Positions 41,484 through 52,486 are shown, numbered from the stretch's first letter. The stretch: DNA of 64,000 nt from Deltaproteobacteria bacterium (GCA_020850995.1 JADZDP010000006.1:1-64000); one strand, 5' to 3'. Notes: generated from the letters alone by a model not told the origin. A program made the numbers and translations.

Positions 41484-43628
41484 ATGTGGGCGCTGTTCGC
41501 CGCCCCGATCTTCCTGGCGGCCGCCCTCCTGTTCGTCGCCGAGCCCATGGTGGCGAAGACCTTGCTCCCGGTCCTCGGTGGGAGCCCCGCGGTTTGGAAC
41601 GTCTGCGTGCTGGTGTTTCAGACGCTCCTGCTTTTTGGCTACGCCTGGGCCCACCTGCTCGCCCGCTTGCCGGGGCGCGCGGAGCGCATCGTGCACGCCA
41701 TGGTGTTGGTGGCGGCCGCGTGCACGCTGCCGCTCGATCTCTCGGCGCGCCCCGGAGACGAGCTGGCCGCCACCGCGCCGACGTCGTGGCTGCTGGTGCG
41801 CCTGCTGACCACGGTGGCGCCGTGCTTCTTCGCCATGGCCGCCACCGGATCGCTGGTGCAGCGCTGGTTCTCGCGCACGGGGCGTGATCCCTACCCGCTC
41901 TACGCCGCGAGCAACGCGGGCAGCTTGGTGGGGATGCTGGCGTTCCCTTTCGTGGTGGAGCGCACCCTCGACGTCCACGGGCAGACCACGCTGTTCGGCG
42001 CGGGCTTCCTCGCAACCGCGCTCCTCGTCGGGGGCGCCGCGCTCGCTTCCGTGAAGGCGACCGCCTCCGACGCCACCACCACCGACGGGCCGCCGCCACG
42101 ACCGCGCGAGCTCGCGCAGTGGCTCCTCTGGTCGGCACTCCCGTCGAGCCTGCTGCTCGGCTGCACGCAGCACATCACCACCGACGTCGCCACGGTGCCG
42201 TTGCTGTGGATGATCCCGCTGGCGCTCTACCTCGCGACCTTCATCATCGCGTTCGCGCGACCGCGCGCCGCCCCGCCGGCGCTGTCGTTGCTCACGGCGG
42301 CGCTGCTCACCGCGCTGACGGTGATCGCGCTGCGCGAGGCCAAGAAGCCCGAGCTGCTGGTCGGCGGGTTGCACCTCGCCACCTTCTTCTGTGGCGCGCT
42401 CTTGTGCCATTTGCGACTCGCGGCCTCACGCCCGGCGCCGCGGCACCTCACGACCTTCTATCTCGTGATCGCGCTCGGGGGCGTGATCGGCAGCGCGTGC
42501 AACGCCCTGCTGGCACCCGTGCTCGTCGATCGCGTGCTCGAGTACCCGCTCGCGCTGGCGGCGCTGGCGCTCCTGCTTCACGACCGCAGCTCGCCGGGCG
42601 TGCGCGCCAGCTGGCGCACGCCTGCGGTCTTCGTAGCGGCCGTGACCGCGCTGGTGGCGCTGCTCCGCAACGTACCAGTCGACGACGGCCCGGCGCTGCT
42701 CGTCGTCAAGGTGGTGCTGCCGCCGGCCGCATGCTTCCTGCTGTTGCGCCGTCCACGCCACTTCGCCGCCGGTATCGCTGCGCTGTTCGCGGCCTCGTTC
42801 GCGCTCCCCGCCGCGCACGGCAAGCTCCTCGAGGTCGAGCGGACCTTCTTCGGCGTGCACCGCGTGGCGTACGATGTCGAGCAGCGCTTCGTGCTGCTGT
42901 TGCACGGCACCACGCTGCACGGCGCCGAAGCCCGCGACGACGACGGCCGCGCGCCCACGTCCTACTATCACCCGAGCGGGCCCGCGGGCGCCCTGTTCGC
43001 GGCGCTGCACGGCACCCGCGGCGCCGCCGCGCTCGACGTCGGCATTATCGGCTTGGGCGTCGGGTCGCTGGCGGCCTACGCGCGGCCCAACGATCACTTC
43101 ACCTTCTTCGAGATCGATCCCGCTGTGGTGCGCATCGCACGAACCCCCACGTGGTTTCGCTTCTTGTCCCGCGCGGGCCAGGCGGCGCAGGTGGTCGTCG
43201 CCGACGGGCGGCTCGGGCTGCGCACGGTGGCGCCCGGCTCGCTCGACGTGGTGGTGGTCGACGCGTTCAGCTCCGACGCCATCCCGGTGCACCTGCTCAC
43301 GCGCGAAGCGCTCCGCATGTACGTCGAGCGCCTCAAGCCTGGCGGGCTCGTCGTCCTGCACGTCTCCAACGACGTCTTCGACCTTCCGCCGGTGGTCGAC
43401 GCCCTGGCCCGCGCCGAGGGCCTGGTGATGGCCGCCGCCACCGACGGACCACCCGCAGACGAGCACGCGGCCCAAGGCAAGCAGCCGTCGCAATGGGCGG
43501 TGGTCGCGCGCTCGACGGACGACCTGACGCTGCTCGGGGCGACTGGCTTGACCTGGAACAGCTTCGTGGAGGCGAGCGCGCCCGTCTGGACCGACGCGTT
43601 CTCTCCAGTGGTGTCTGCGTTGCGCTGA
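41484..43628 (+). CDS. Polytopic membrane protein with spermidine-synthase-like domain
   Basis: 714 residues from ATG 41484, five bases after gatC. The first ~440 residues hold about ten to twelve membrane helices (opening FAAPIFLAAALLFVAEPMVA). The C-terminal ~210 residues match the SpeE/methyltransferase fold: VGIIGLGVGSLAAYA, FFEIDPAVVRIA, VVADGRLGLR, VVVDAFSSDAIPVHLLT. This fused form is widespread and uncharacterised; the Asp residues used by true spermidine synthases are partly kept. Substrate unknown, possibly a polyamine or a membrane-presented amine. Confidence 0.82.
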   Translation: MWALFAAPIFLAAALLFVAEPMVAKTLLPVLGGSPAVWNVCVLVFQTLLLFGYAWAHLLARLPGRAERIVHAMVLVAAACTLPLDLSARPGDELAATAPTSWLLVRLLTTVAPCFFAMAATGSLVQRWFSRTGRDPYPLYAASNAGSLVGMLAFPFVVERTLDVHGQTTLFGAGFLATALLVGGAALASVKATASDATTTDGPPPRPRELAQWLLWSALPSSLLLGCTQHITTDVATVPLLWMIPLALYLATFIIAFARPRAAPPALSLLTAALLTALTVIALREAKKPELLVGGLHLATFFCGALLCHLRLAASRPAPRHLTTFYLVIALGGVIGSACNALLAPVLVDRVLEYPLALAALALLLHDRSSPGVRASWRTPAVFVAAVTALVALLRNVPVDDGPALLVVKVVLPPAACFLLLRRPRHFAAGIAALFAASFALPAAHGKLLEVERTFFGVHRVAYDVEQRFVLLLHGTTLHGAEARDDDGRAPTSYYHPSGPAGALFAALHGTRGAAALDVGIIGLGVGSLAAYARPNDHFTFFEIDPAVVRIARTPTWFRFLSRAGQAAQVVVADGRLGLRTVAPGSLDVVVVDAFSSDAIPVHLLTREALRMYVERLKPGGLVVLHVSNDVFDLPPVVDALARAEGLVMAAATDGPPADEHAAQGKQPSQWAVVARSTDDLTLLGATGLTWNSFVEASAPVWTDAFSPVVSALR

Positions 43629-43658
43629 CCCGGCGCCGCGCTCGAAGCGGCGCGCCGT

Positions 43659-44411
43659 TCAGGAGCGCTCGCTGACGAGCGTGTCGGTGCCGCGCGCCGA
43701 GTTGAGCGCGTTGCCGCTCTCGACGAGCTTCTTCCCCGCCTCTTGCAGGAGCGCGCCAGTGCCGTCGAGGCCGAGCTTTGCGGCCTCGAGCGCCACGCGC
43801 GCGGCGTCGACGGCGCCGGCGGCAGCGTGCTGCGCCACACCCGAGCCCGCCTCGGCGGCAGCGTCGGCCATGTGCTCGGCAGCCTTGAGGAGCTTCTTGG
43901 CGGCGCTCTTGAGGTTGCCGCCGCTCTCGACGAGGTCGGCCAGGGCCGCCGTGAGCGCCTTGGACGCCAGGTCGAAGTGCTCCTTCGAGCGGGCCATGAG
44001 CTTCTCCGACAGCGGCGGGTCCGCGTCGTCGCGGGCGAGCTCGCTCACCACCGTCTGCGGTCCGCCGCCGATCTTCGCGAGGAAGTTGCCCACCGTGATG
44101 AGGGCGCGCCCGAGGTGTTGGAGCGCCGCGCCCAGGAGGTCGCCGATGCCCTCGGCGGCAGCCACCATGGCGCCGGCGGCGGCGTAGGCCGCGCCCTGCA
44201 GCGCGTGACCGGCGGCGCGCGCGCCGTCCAGCGCCGCGTCGCGCCCCAGCGCGGCGGCGGTGCCGGTGTCGACCAGGGCCTCGCCCACGTGCTCGAGCGC
44301 CTTCTGCGCGTCGAGCGCCGATTGGCGCAGCTCGGCGCTACCGGACTCGCGCAGGCGATCGGCGGTCTGGGCCATGCGCTCGGGCAGCTTGGGCGGGACC
44401 TTCTCCGGCAT
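43659..44411 (-). CDS. Ala/Gly-rich helical protein, paralogue 2
   Basis: 250 residues, almost all helical and low in aromatic residues. A hydrophobic Ala/Gly-rich core at about 65-115 (GAAYAAAGAMVAAAEGIGDL, then LITVGNFLAKIGGG) is flanked by amphipathic helices with heptad-like Ala/Leu spacing. It ends in SGNALNSARGTDTLV, nearly the same as the end of the next gene (AGNAMNSARGTDTRV). No signal peptide. No known family; structure suggests lipid or membrane association. Third gene of a cluster with an SCP2 protein. Confidence 0.72.
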   Translation of the reverse strand: MPEKVPPKLPERMAQTADRLRESGSAELRQSALDAQKALEHVGEALVDTGTAAALGRDAALDGARAAGHALQGAAYAAAGAMVAAAEGIGDLLGAALQHLGRALITVGNFLAKIGGGPQTVVSELARDDADPPLSEKLMARSKEHFDLASKALTAALADLVESGGNLKSAAKKLLKAAEHMADAAAEAGSGVAQHAAAGAVDAARVALEAAKLGLDGTGALLQEAGKKLVESGNALNSARGTDTLVSERS

Positions 44412-44453
44412 GCGTCACCTGTGCGAGGGGAGACTCGGGATCATCAAACGACA

Positions 44454-44490
44454 AGAGCCGCCCCCTCACGCACGGCGAGGGAGCGGCTCT
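44454..44490 (-). terminator. Stem-loop between the two helical-protein genes
   Basis: AGAGCCGCCCCCTC (44454-44467) pairs with 44477-44490 at 13 of 14 positions. On the minus strand it follows the 277-residue gene by 12 bases and is trailed by TTGTCGTTTGAT. It could end or reduce transcription before the 250-residue gene. Confidence 0.65.
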
Positions 44491-44501
44491 CGGCAGCCCA
44501 C

Positions 44502-45335
44502 TCAGGCCGGCTGCACGCGCGTGTCGGTGCCACGGGCGCTGTTCATGGCGTTGCCCGCCACGATCAGGCCCTTGCCCGCCGCCTGCAGCGCCGCGCCCGC
44601 GGCGTCGGTGCCGAGCTCGGCGTACTTGACGGCCTGGTCGACGACCTTGACCGCCACCTGCGCCAGCTCCACGGCCTTCTCGGCGATCTCGATGACGGCG
44701 GCGTCGCCGAAGTTCTTGGCGGCCTTGAGCGTCTCGACGGCGGCGTCGAGCGTGTTCTTGGCGGCCTTGCCGAGCTCCGCGCCCGCGAGCACGCCGTTGG
44801 CCACGGCGCCACCGAGGTGGTTCAGGCCCTCCATGTAGCTGTTGGCGGCGAGGCGGTACTGGTCGCCCGAGTACTTCAGCAGGTCGTCGGCCCAGGTCTT
44901 GGCGAACTTGTCGCCGGCGATGTCGCTGCAGGTGTACTGGCGGCCACCGATGTCCGCGGCCTTGCGGGCCTCGCCGCCGACGGCGACCAGGAATCGCCCG
45001 AAGAACTGGACGGCGCGCGCGAGCACGTTGGTGGTCACCTCGGCAGCGGCGGCCACGCCGGCCGCGCCGCCGGCCGCGGTGCCGGCCACGATGTGCGCGG
45101 TGCCCGCCACGCCATAGCCACCGGCCATGATGACGTTGGCGCCGGCGCCGAGCACGTGGTTGGCAGCCTCTGCGAGGTTGTCGGCCACGTTGCCGAGCTC
45201 CTTGCCCGCGTCCTTGAGGTCCTTGACGGCCTTGGCGGCCTCTTTCTTGCCGGCTTGGTCGAGCTTGTTCTCGGTAGAGGCGAGGTCCTTCGAGACGTCG
45301 CGCAGGGCGAGGCGGCGATCACTGATGGTAGGCAT
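44502..45335 (-). CDS. Ala/Gly-rich helical protein, paralogue 1
   Basis: 277 residues. The N-terminus (MPTISDRRLALRDVSKDL) runs into charged coiled-coil-like helices. A Gly/Ala hydrophobic core follows at about 62-118 (AGGYGVAGTAHIVAGTAAGG, then VQFFGRFLVAVGG) and a long run of AAxxL heptads. The end AGNAMNSARGTDTRV matches paralogue 2, and the order core - FLxxxGG - amphipathic helices - GNAxNSARGTDT is the same in both. One Cys in YTCSDIAGDKFAKTWADDLL. No known family. It lies 48 bp after the SCP2 gene. Confidence 0.74.
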   Translation of the reverse strand: MPTISDRRLALRDVSKDLASTENKLDQAGKKEAAKAVKDLKDAGKELGNVADNLAEAANHVLGAGANVIMAGGYGVAGTAHIVAGTAAGGAAGVAAAAEVTTNVLARAVQFFGRFLVAVGGEARKAADIGGRQYTCSDIAGDKFAKTWADDLLKYSGDQYRLAANSYMEGLNHLGGAVANGVLAGAELGKAAKNTLDAAVETLKAAKNFGDAAVIEIAEKAVELAQVAVKVVDQAVKYAELGTDAAGAALQAAGKGLIVAGNAMNSARGTDTRVQPA

Positions 45336-45383
45336 GTGTCTGGCTCCGATGCTTGAGTGCGTGAAGGTGAGGAGGTGGCGGGC

Positions 45384-45743
45384 TCAGCCCGAGAGGAGGT
45401 GGCCAAGCTGGATGAGCTGCTCGGGGTTGCCGCGGAAGCGGACGCGCCCCTCCTGCATGGCCACGGCGGCGTCGAGGCTACCGGTGGTGAGCTGACGGAA
45501 CTCGTCGATGCCCATCTCGAGCACGCAGTCCGTCTTCTCCTGGTTGTAGTTGCGGCACACGGCCTCGCCGGCGTTGATGAACCAGCGGCCGCCGTCTTGG
45601 CCGAAGATGTTGATCTCGTAGGTGCCGCTCACCTTCATGCCCTTCTGCTTGTAGGCGCTGAGCACCTTGGGCAGGGCGTCGGAGAAGAGCTCGGTTGGGC
45701 TGACCTTGGTGATGGGCTTGTTGGCTTGGAGCTGAACGGACAT
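45384..45743 (-). CDS. SCP2 sterol-carrier-type lipid-binding protein
   Basis: 119 residues from ATG 45743, with AAGGAG nine bases upstream. The SCP2 fold is marked by YEINIFGQDGGRWFINAGEA, a DCVLEMGIDEFRQLTTGSLD segment, AVAMQEGRVRFRG and the closing LIQLGHLL helix. Stand-alone SCP2 domains bind sterols, fatty acids or acyl-CoA in a hydrophobic tunnel. First gene of the three-gene minus-strand cluster with the two Ala/Gly-rich paralogues, so a joint role in lipid binding or transport is inferred. Confidence 0.88.
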   Translation of the reverse strand: MSVQLQANKPITKVSPTELFSDALPKVLSAYKQKGMKVSGTYEINIFGQDGGRWFINAGEAVCRNYNQEKTDCVLEMGIDEFRQLTTGSLDAAVAMQEGRVRFRGNPEQLIQLGHLLSG

Positions 45744-45897
45744 GGGGGTTCTCCTTGGTTCGGTGCAGATAGCGCCAATCGCCAAGCTTTGGCGAACGTG
45801 GCGCCATCTTTTCCCAGGGCTCGGATCCAAGGCGGGGCGCGCCGGAGCGCCTGGCGACTGGTCAGCGAAGTGAATTTTGTTGTATGCAGCGGCACCT

Positions 45898-46869
45898 ATG
45901 ACCAGCCCGCCGCGAACCCTTCTTGCGCTCTCGCTCGCCCTCGCCACTCCTGCGCTCGCCCAGGTCGACCCTGCGAAGGCCGCCGACAAGTCGAAGCCCG
46001 CCGAGGCCGTAGCCGCGCCCCCTGCCGAGCCTGCCAAGGACTTCACGCAGGAGGCCCAGGCCACCCTCGGCGCCCTGTTCAACGACGGCAACACCTCGGC
46101 GCTGGCGGGCCGCGTGGGCGGCTTCTGGCAGGGGCGCTACCTCGCCCACGGCCTGCGCCTCGATCTGGGGGCCGGCGTCGCCAGCCTCGCGCAAGACCCC
46201 GAAGGCGATCCGGAGGACGGCTTCGATGTGCCGCTCTTCGACCAGAAGAACCCCATGAACACCACGGCGCTCGGCCGCGGGCGCTACGACTTCTTCCTCG
46301 GGGCCGACGACTCGCTGTTCGGCGCCGCCTTCGCCTTTCACGACTCGGCGGCCAACCTGGCGGCGCGCCTGCGCGGCGAGCTTGGCTACCGGCACTTCTT
46401 CTTCCAAGTGCCGAAGCACGCCTTCTCGGGCGAGGTTGGCCTGGTGTGGACCGTCGACAACGCGCCCTTCGACGGCGACACCAACCACGATGGCGCCGTC
46501 ACGCTGGCAGACGCGTCGCGCTTCGAGGACAGCGGCGGCACGCTCGGCGCGCGCGTCATGCTCGGCTACACCAACGCGCTCATGGACAACCTGAGCTACA
46601 CCGGCTCCATCGAGGTGGTGCCCAACCTCTTCCCCGACGTGGAGGCGCCCTTCGAAGTCACGCGCAGCGACGGCGGCGACGGCAAGCTGGGCCTGGGCGA
46701 GGCCACGGCGGCGGTGTGGAACAACACGCTCACCGCCAACGTGAACGAGCAGCTCGGCATCGGCTTCGCGCTCAGCTTCGCCTACGACAACGGCGCCATC
46801 GCGCGACGCAACGCCATCGCCAACCACGACGTCGCCGCGTCGTTGCAGCTCACCTACAAGCTCTTCTGA
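45898..46869 (+). CDS. Outer-membrane beta-barrel protein (DUF481-like)
   Basis: 323 residues from ATG 45898; an upstream ATG at 45877 is less likely because the signal peptide starts at the second (TLLALSLALATPALAQ). The mature part alternates strands of 9-12 residues (RGRYDFFLGADDSLFGAAFA, GEVGLVWTVDN) and ends in SLQLTYKLF, the terminal-Phe barrel signal. It resembles DUF481 salt-induced outer-membrane proteins. A calcium-binding-like DTNHDGAVTLAD loop is present. Followed 17 bp later by an OmpA-type gene. Confidence 0.75.
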   Translation: MTSPPRTLLALSLALATPALAQVDPAKAADKSKPAEAVAAPPAEPAKDFTQEAQATLGALFNDGNTSALAGRVGGFWQGRYLAHGLRLDLGAGVASLAQDPEGDPEDGFDVPLFDQKNPMNTTALGRGRYDFFLGADDSLFGAAFAFHDSAANLAARLRGELGYRHFFFQVPKHAFSGEVGLVWTVDNAPFDGDTNHDGAVTLADASRFEDSGGTLGARVMLGYTNALMDNLSYTGSIEVVPNLFPDVEAPFEVTRSDGGDGKLGLGEATAAVWNNTLTANVNEQLGIGFALSFAYDNGAIARRNAIANHDVAASLQLTYKLF

Positions 46870-46886
46870 ACGCCTTGGGAGTCATC

Positions 46887-48773
<1,887 letters not shown>

Positions 48774-48839
48774 GCGGCCGGCACCGCCCGAGCGGTCGCG
48801 GGCTCGACAGCGAGCGCCCTGGCGTGCCATCACTGGCAC

Positions 48840-49517
48840 ATGCTCGCGCTCGCCTTGCTCTTGGCGGTGTCGCTCGACCTTGATCCGGAGTTCCAGAAGG
48901 CGCTCCAGCACGCCGAGGCGTTCGACTACGACAAGGCCATTCCGCTCTTGCAGTCGGTGGCCGCGCGACCCGCGCTTCCGCCCGGCGACAAGGCGCAGGC
49001 GTTGGCCTGGCTCGGCCTCGTCTATGCCGAGGTGCGCGACGATGCGCGCGCGGCGCTGGCCTTCGAGGACGCCATCATCGCCGACCCGCTCATCGTGTTG
49101 CCGCGCGATGCCTCGCCGAAGACCAAGGGGCTCTTGGAGGACGCGCGCGCCCGCGTGCGCCTGCGCTCGCAAGCCGCGCCGCCCACGCCCACGCCCACGC
49201 CCACACCCACGCCCACGCCCACGCCCACGCCCACGCCCACGCCCACCCCAACGCCCACGCCCGCGGGCTCGATGCTCGCGCCCATCGGCATAGGCACCAT
49301 GGCGGTGGGCGGCGCGCTCGCGCTCACCGGGGGCGTCGTGTGGGGCGTGGGCCTGGCGCTGCTCGGCCAGGCGGAGGCTGAGCCCTATCAGTCGGAGGCC
49401 GCCAAGCTCGCCGAGCAGAGCGCGGGCGCGCAGATCGCCGGGCAGATCACGCTGGGTGCGGGCGTGCTGGTGGCCGCTGCCGGTGGCGTGGTGTTCGCCA
49501 TCGACGCCATGGAGTAG
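48840..49517 (+). CDS. TPR-like membrane protein with (PT)n linker
   Basis: 225 residues with a signal-like N-terminus. Residues 20-90 read as a TPR-type helical repeat (ALQHAEAFDYDKAIPLLQSV, then LAWLGLVYAEVRDDARAALA). A run of about 14 Pro-Thr pairs follows, then two membrane helices separated by an amphipathic Glu/Ala helix (EAEPYQSEAAKLAEQSAG). The architecture is common in unclassified myxobacterial envelope proteins. No function proposed. Confidence 0.7.
   Translation: MLALALLLAVSLDLDPEFQKALQHAEAFDYDKAIPLLQSVAARPALPPGDKAQALAWLGLVYAEVRDDARAALAFEDAIIADPLIVLPRDASPKTKGLLEDARARVRLRSQAAPPTPTPTPTPTPTPTPTPTPTPTPTPTPAGSMLAPIGIGTMAVGGALALTGGVVWGVGLALLGQAEAEPYQSEAAKLAEQSAGAQIAGQITLGAGVLVAAAGGVVFAIDAME
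49182..49262 (+). repeat. CCCACG hexanucleotide repeat
   Basis: About 13 tandem copies of CCCACG, with two variant units, encode the Pro-Thr run. Because the unit is six bases, copy-number change lengthens the linker without shifting the frame. Confidence 0.85.
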
Positions 49518-49544
49518 GGCGCGCGCGGCGCGTTTGGGTCGGCG

Positions 49545-50462
49545 ATGGCGCGCACCGATGCACGATCGCATGCAGCCACGGCGACGCGCTGCTTCACTCC
49601 CGCGGCGCAACGGTCGCTCTTGGGCTGGGCGGCGCGCGAGCTGCGCGTCCTGCCCTGGCGTGCCACGCGCGATCCCTGGGCCATCCTGGTCGCCGAGCTC
49701 ATGCTGCAGCAGACGCAGGTCGCGCGCGTTGCGCCGCGCTACCGGGCCTTCCTGGCGCGCTTCCCCACGCCCGCCGCATGCGCCCGGGCCACCGTCGGCG
49801 ACGTCGTCACCGAGTGGGCAGGGCTCGGCTACAACCGGCGCGCGGTGGCGCTGCACCGCTGCGCGCGCGTGTGCGTGGAAGAGCACGGCGGCGCCTTGCC
49901 GGCGGCGCTCGAGCCCTTGCACGCCCTGCCCGGCGTCGGGCCCTATACCGCGCGCGCGATCCTGGTGTTCGCCTTCGAGCGCGACGTCGGTGTGGTCGAT
50001 ACCAACGTGGGCCGGGTGCTGGCGCGCATGCGAGGCGCGCCGTTGGCGCCGGCCCAGGCGCAGGCGGCCGCCGACGCCGCGGTGCCCAGGGGACGCGCGT
50101 GGCTGTGGAATCAGGCGCTCTTCGATCTGGGCGCGCTGACCTGCACCAAGCGCGCGCCCGCGTGCGCGCGTTGTCCGCTGCGCCGCTCCTGCGCGTGGCG
50201 ACGCGCCGGGTGCGAGGCCCCTGACCCCGCCGTGGGGTCCGCCGGCGTCAGCGGCGGGCAGTCGCGCTTCGAGGGCTCCGATCGCCAGGGGCGCGGGCGC
50301 CTGGTCGATGCCCTGCGCGCGCGTGGCCACGTCGCGCGCGCGGCGCTGGCGGCGGCGGCGGGCTGGCCGGGCGACGCCCCGCGCGCGCGCCGCGTGGCGG
50401 CGGGGCTCGTCAAGGATGGCCTGGCGGCGAGCGACGGACGCGGCGGCTTGCGCTCGGCCTGA
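49545..50462 (+). CDS. mutY: A/G-specific adenine DNA glycosylase (MutY-type)
   Basis: 305 residues. HhH-GPD features: catalytic Glu51 in ELMLQQTQVA, the hairpin LHALPGVGPYTARAIL and catalytic Asp152 in VVDTNVGRVL. The iron-sulfur cluster is C200-x6-C207-x2-C210-x5-C216. The enzyme removes adenine opposite 8-oxoguanine. The C-terminal 8-oxoG-recognising NUDIX-like domain of E. coli MutY is absent; instead about 85 residues of Arg/Ala-rich sequence end the protein. Gene start ATG 49545 lies 28 bp after the previous stop. Convergent with the kinase gene, two bases apart. Confidence 0.85.
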   Translation: MARTDARSHAATATRCFTPAAQRSLLGWAARELRVLPWRATRDPWAILVAELMLQQTQVARVAPRYRAFLARFPTPAACARATVGDVVTEWAGLGYNRRAVALHRCARVCVEEHGGALPAALEPLHALPGVGPYTARAILVFAFERDVGVVDTNVGRVLARMRGAPLAPAQAQAAADAAVPRGRAWLWNQALFDLGALTCTKRAPACARCPLRRSCAWRRAGCEAPDPAVGSAGVSGGQSRFEGSDRQGRGRLVDALRARGHVARAALAAAAGWPGDAPRARRVAAGLVKDGLAASDGRGGLRSA

Positions 50463-50464
50463 AG

Positions 50465-52399
50465 CTACTCTCGCATGTCGATGGTGATGACCGCCTGCTG
50501 CCCGGGCTTGAGCGTCACGTTGCGCGTCTTCACCTTGTCCTCGAAGACGAACTTGACGGTGTAGCTGCCCGCCGGCAGCGCCGTCGGATCGATGGGCGTG
50601 GTGCCGAGCTTCCTGGCGCCGATCGACACCTCGGCCCAGGGTCGCACCCGCACGATCAGCGTGCCGTTTTGCACCGTGCCGTAGTCGGCGACGCCGTTGG
50701 TGACGCTGACCTGCGCCACGCCGCCGGTTTCGGTGTCGACGGCCTGCAGCTGCGTGGTGCCCTTGGCGACCTTGATGCTCCCGGAGCCCCGCCCCACGCT
50801 CTTGTTGGCCTGGCGCCACTGGATGCGCCCGGGCGCCACCGCGCGGATGCTCGGACGCTCATCGCGCCGACCGGCGGCCACGCGCGGCTCGCTGGCAGCC
50901 GGATCGCCGGCAGCTGCGAGCTGCGGGTCGGGCGCGGCGACGGGCGGTGGCGACGCTGCAGCCTTGGCAGGCTCCGCCACGTCGAGCGTTGGCGGCGCCA
51001 CGGGGGGCGCCGGCACCGGCTCCACCGCCGGCTGGCCTACGCCGGAGCGCACCGCCACGAACGCCACCGCCAGGCTCACGAGCAAGCCCGCCGCGGCCGC
51101 CCAGGGCAGCACGCGAGGCGTGAAGCTCTTGCTCAGCTCGGCGGTCTTGATGCCCGTGACCGTGCCGCCGGTGGATGGCTCCCTTGGTGGCGCGGCGTAT
51201 GGCGAGGGCGGCAGGCCCCCGGGCGGCGTGGTCTCGGGCACCAGGCGCTCGAGGTCGCCGGCGACGCCCGCGTCGACCCGACGCAGCCAGGTGCTCTCGG
51301 GGCGCGCGGCGATGATGGTGAGCACGCTCGGCAGCGGGCTGCCGTCGGCGTCCTGCATCTGCATGGCGCGCGCGGCGAACTGCGCGGCGGCGCTGTAGCC
51401 GGCGGCGGGGCCGAGCATCATCAGCAGCCGATCGGAGAGCTCGGCGGCGGTGGCGATGCGCTTCATGCGCTCCCTCTCGAGGAGCTGCATGATGATCGCC
51501 TCTACGGGCGCTGGGATGAGCGGGTTGAGCTCGCGGGGCCGCGCCGGGGCGCGGCGCAAGATCGCGTCGATGGTCATGGGCTCGGTGGGCCCGTCGAAGG
51601 GCCGCCGCCCGGTGAGCAGCCAGTACATGGTGACGCCGAGCGACCACAAATCGCTGCGCCCGTCGAGCGGCTCGCCGTGCAGCTGTTCGGGCGACATGAA
51701 CGGGATCTTGCCTTTCACCTCGCCAGTGCCGGTCTGCTCGTCGATGTCGGTGGACTTGGCGATGCCGAAGTCGAGCACCTTCGAGACGCCATCGCGCGTG
51801 AGCATGATGTTGTCGGGGCTGACGTCGCGGTGCACCAGCGGCGTGAGCCGGCCGTCGGTGACGAGGTTGTGCGCGTGGTGCAAGCCGAGCGCGGCGTCGG
51901 CGACGGCGCGCAGCGCCACCTCCATGGGCATGCTCTGGCTGGTGGCCCACATGCGGCGCGCCGCGCGGTGCAGCGACACGCCGTCCAAGAACTCCATGGC
52001 GATGAAATAGTCCTTGCCGCGCGGGCCCGTGGCTTCGCCAAGCTCGAAGATCTGCACGATGTTCGGGTGGTTCAAGCGCGCCGCTACGCGCGCCTCGCGC
52101 AGGAACATGTCGACGAACTTCGGCTCCTCGGCGAGGGAGCGACGGATGCGTTTGACGACGCAGGTCTTCTGGAAGCCCGCCGGACCATCCTGCGTGGCCA
52201 AGAAGACCTCGGCCATGCCGCCTTTGCCGAGCAGGCCGAGCAGCTTGTAGCGGCCGAGGTGGGTCTCGTCGGCGGGCGCGGCCCCGGTGTTGGGCGGCAC
52301 CGACAGCGGACGGGGGATCGAGCCCTCGGCCGCCACCTTCGTGGGCCCGAGATCAACGTCGAAGCCTTCGTCTTGGTTCCCCACGGCTCGCATGAGCAT
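50465..52399 (-). CDS. Ser/Thr kinase with transmembrane helix and PEGA domain
   Basis: 644 residues. Kinase domain about 48-320 with K83, HRD 190-192 (LVHRDVSPDNIML) and DFG 210-212. A transmembrane helix lies near 430-450 (VLPWAAAAGLLVSLAVAFVA), then a Pro/Ala-rich linker, and a C-terminal PEGA-type domain (LIVRVRPWAEVSIGARKLG, then ALPAGSYTVKFVFED). PEGA domains are extracytoplasmic beta modules. The protein would sense an envelope cue and phosphorylate cytoplasmic targets. Transcribed away from glnS. Confidence 0.9.
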   Translation of the reverse strand: MLMRAVGNQDEGFDVDLGPTKVAAEGSIPRPLSVPPNTGAAPADETHLGRYKLLGLLGKGGMAEVFLATQDGPAGFQKTCVVKRIRRSLAEEPKFVDMFLREARVAARLNHPNIVQIFELGEATGPRGKDYFIAMEFLDGVSLHRAARRMWATSQSMPMEVALRAVADAALGLHHAHNLVTDGRLTPLVHRDVSPDNIMLTRDGVSKVLDFGIAKSTDIDEQTGTGEVKGKIPFMSPEQLHGEPLDGRSDLWSLGVTMYWLLTGRRPFDGPTEPMTIDAILRRAPARPRELNPLIPAPVEAIIMQLLERERMKRIATAAELSDRLLMMLGPAAGYSAAAQFAARAMQMQDADGSPLPSVLTIIAARPESTWLRRVDAGVAGDLERLVPETTPPGGLPPSPYAAPPREPSTGGTVTGIKTAELSKSFTPRVLPWAAAAGLLVSLAVAFVAVRSGVGQPAVEPVPAPPVAPPTLDVAEPAKAAASPPPVAAPDPQLAAAGDPAASEPRVAAGRRDERPSIRAVAPGRIQWRQANKSVGRGSGSIKVAKGTTQLQAVDTETGGVAQVSVTNGVADYGTVQNGTLIVRVRPWAEVSIGARKLGTTPIDPTALPAGSYTVKFVFEDKVKTRNVTLKPGQQAVITIDMRE

Positions 52400-52486
52400 A
52401 CGGGATCATCCTTGGGGAACCCCGTTGCGAGACAGGCCCTTGAGCGCCGGCGTCGAATGGTCCACACCGACGGTCGAGGTAGGTCT

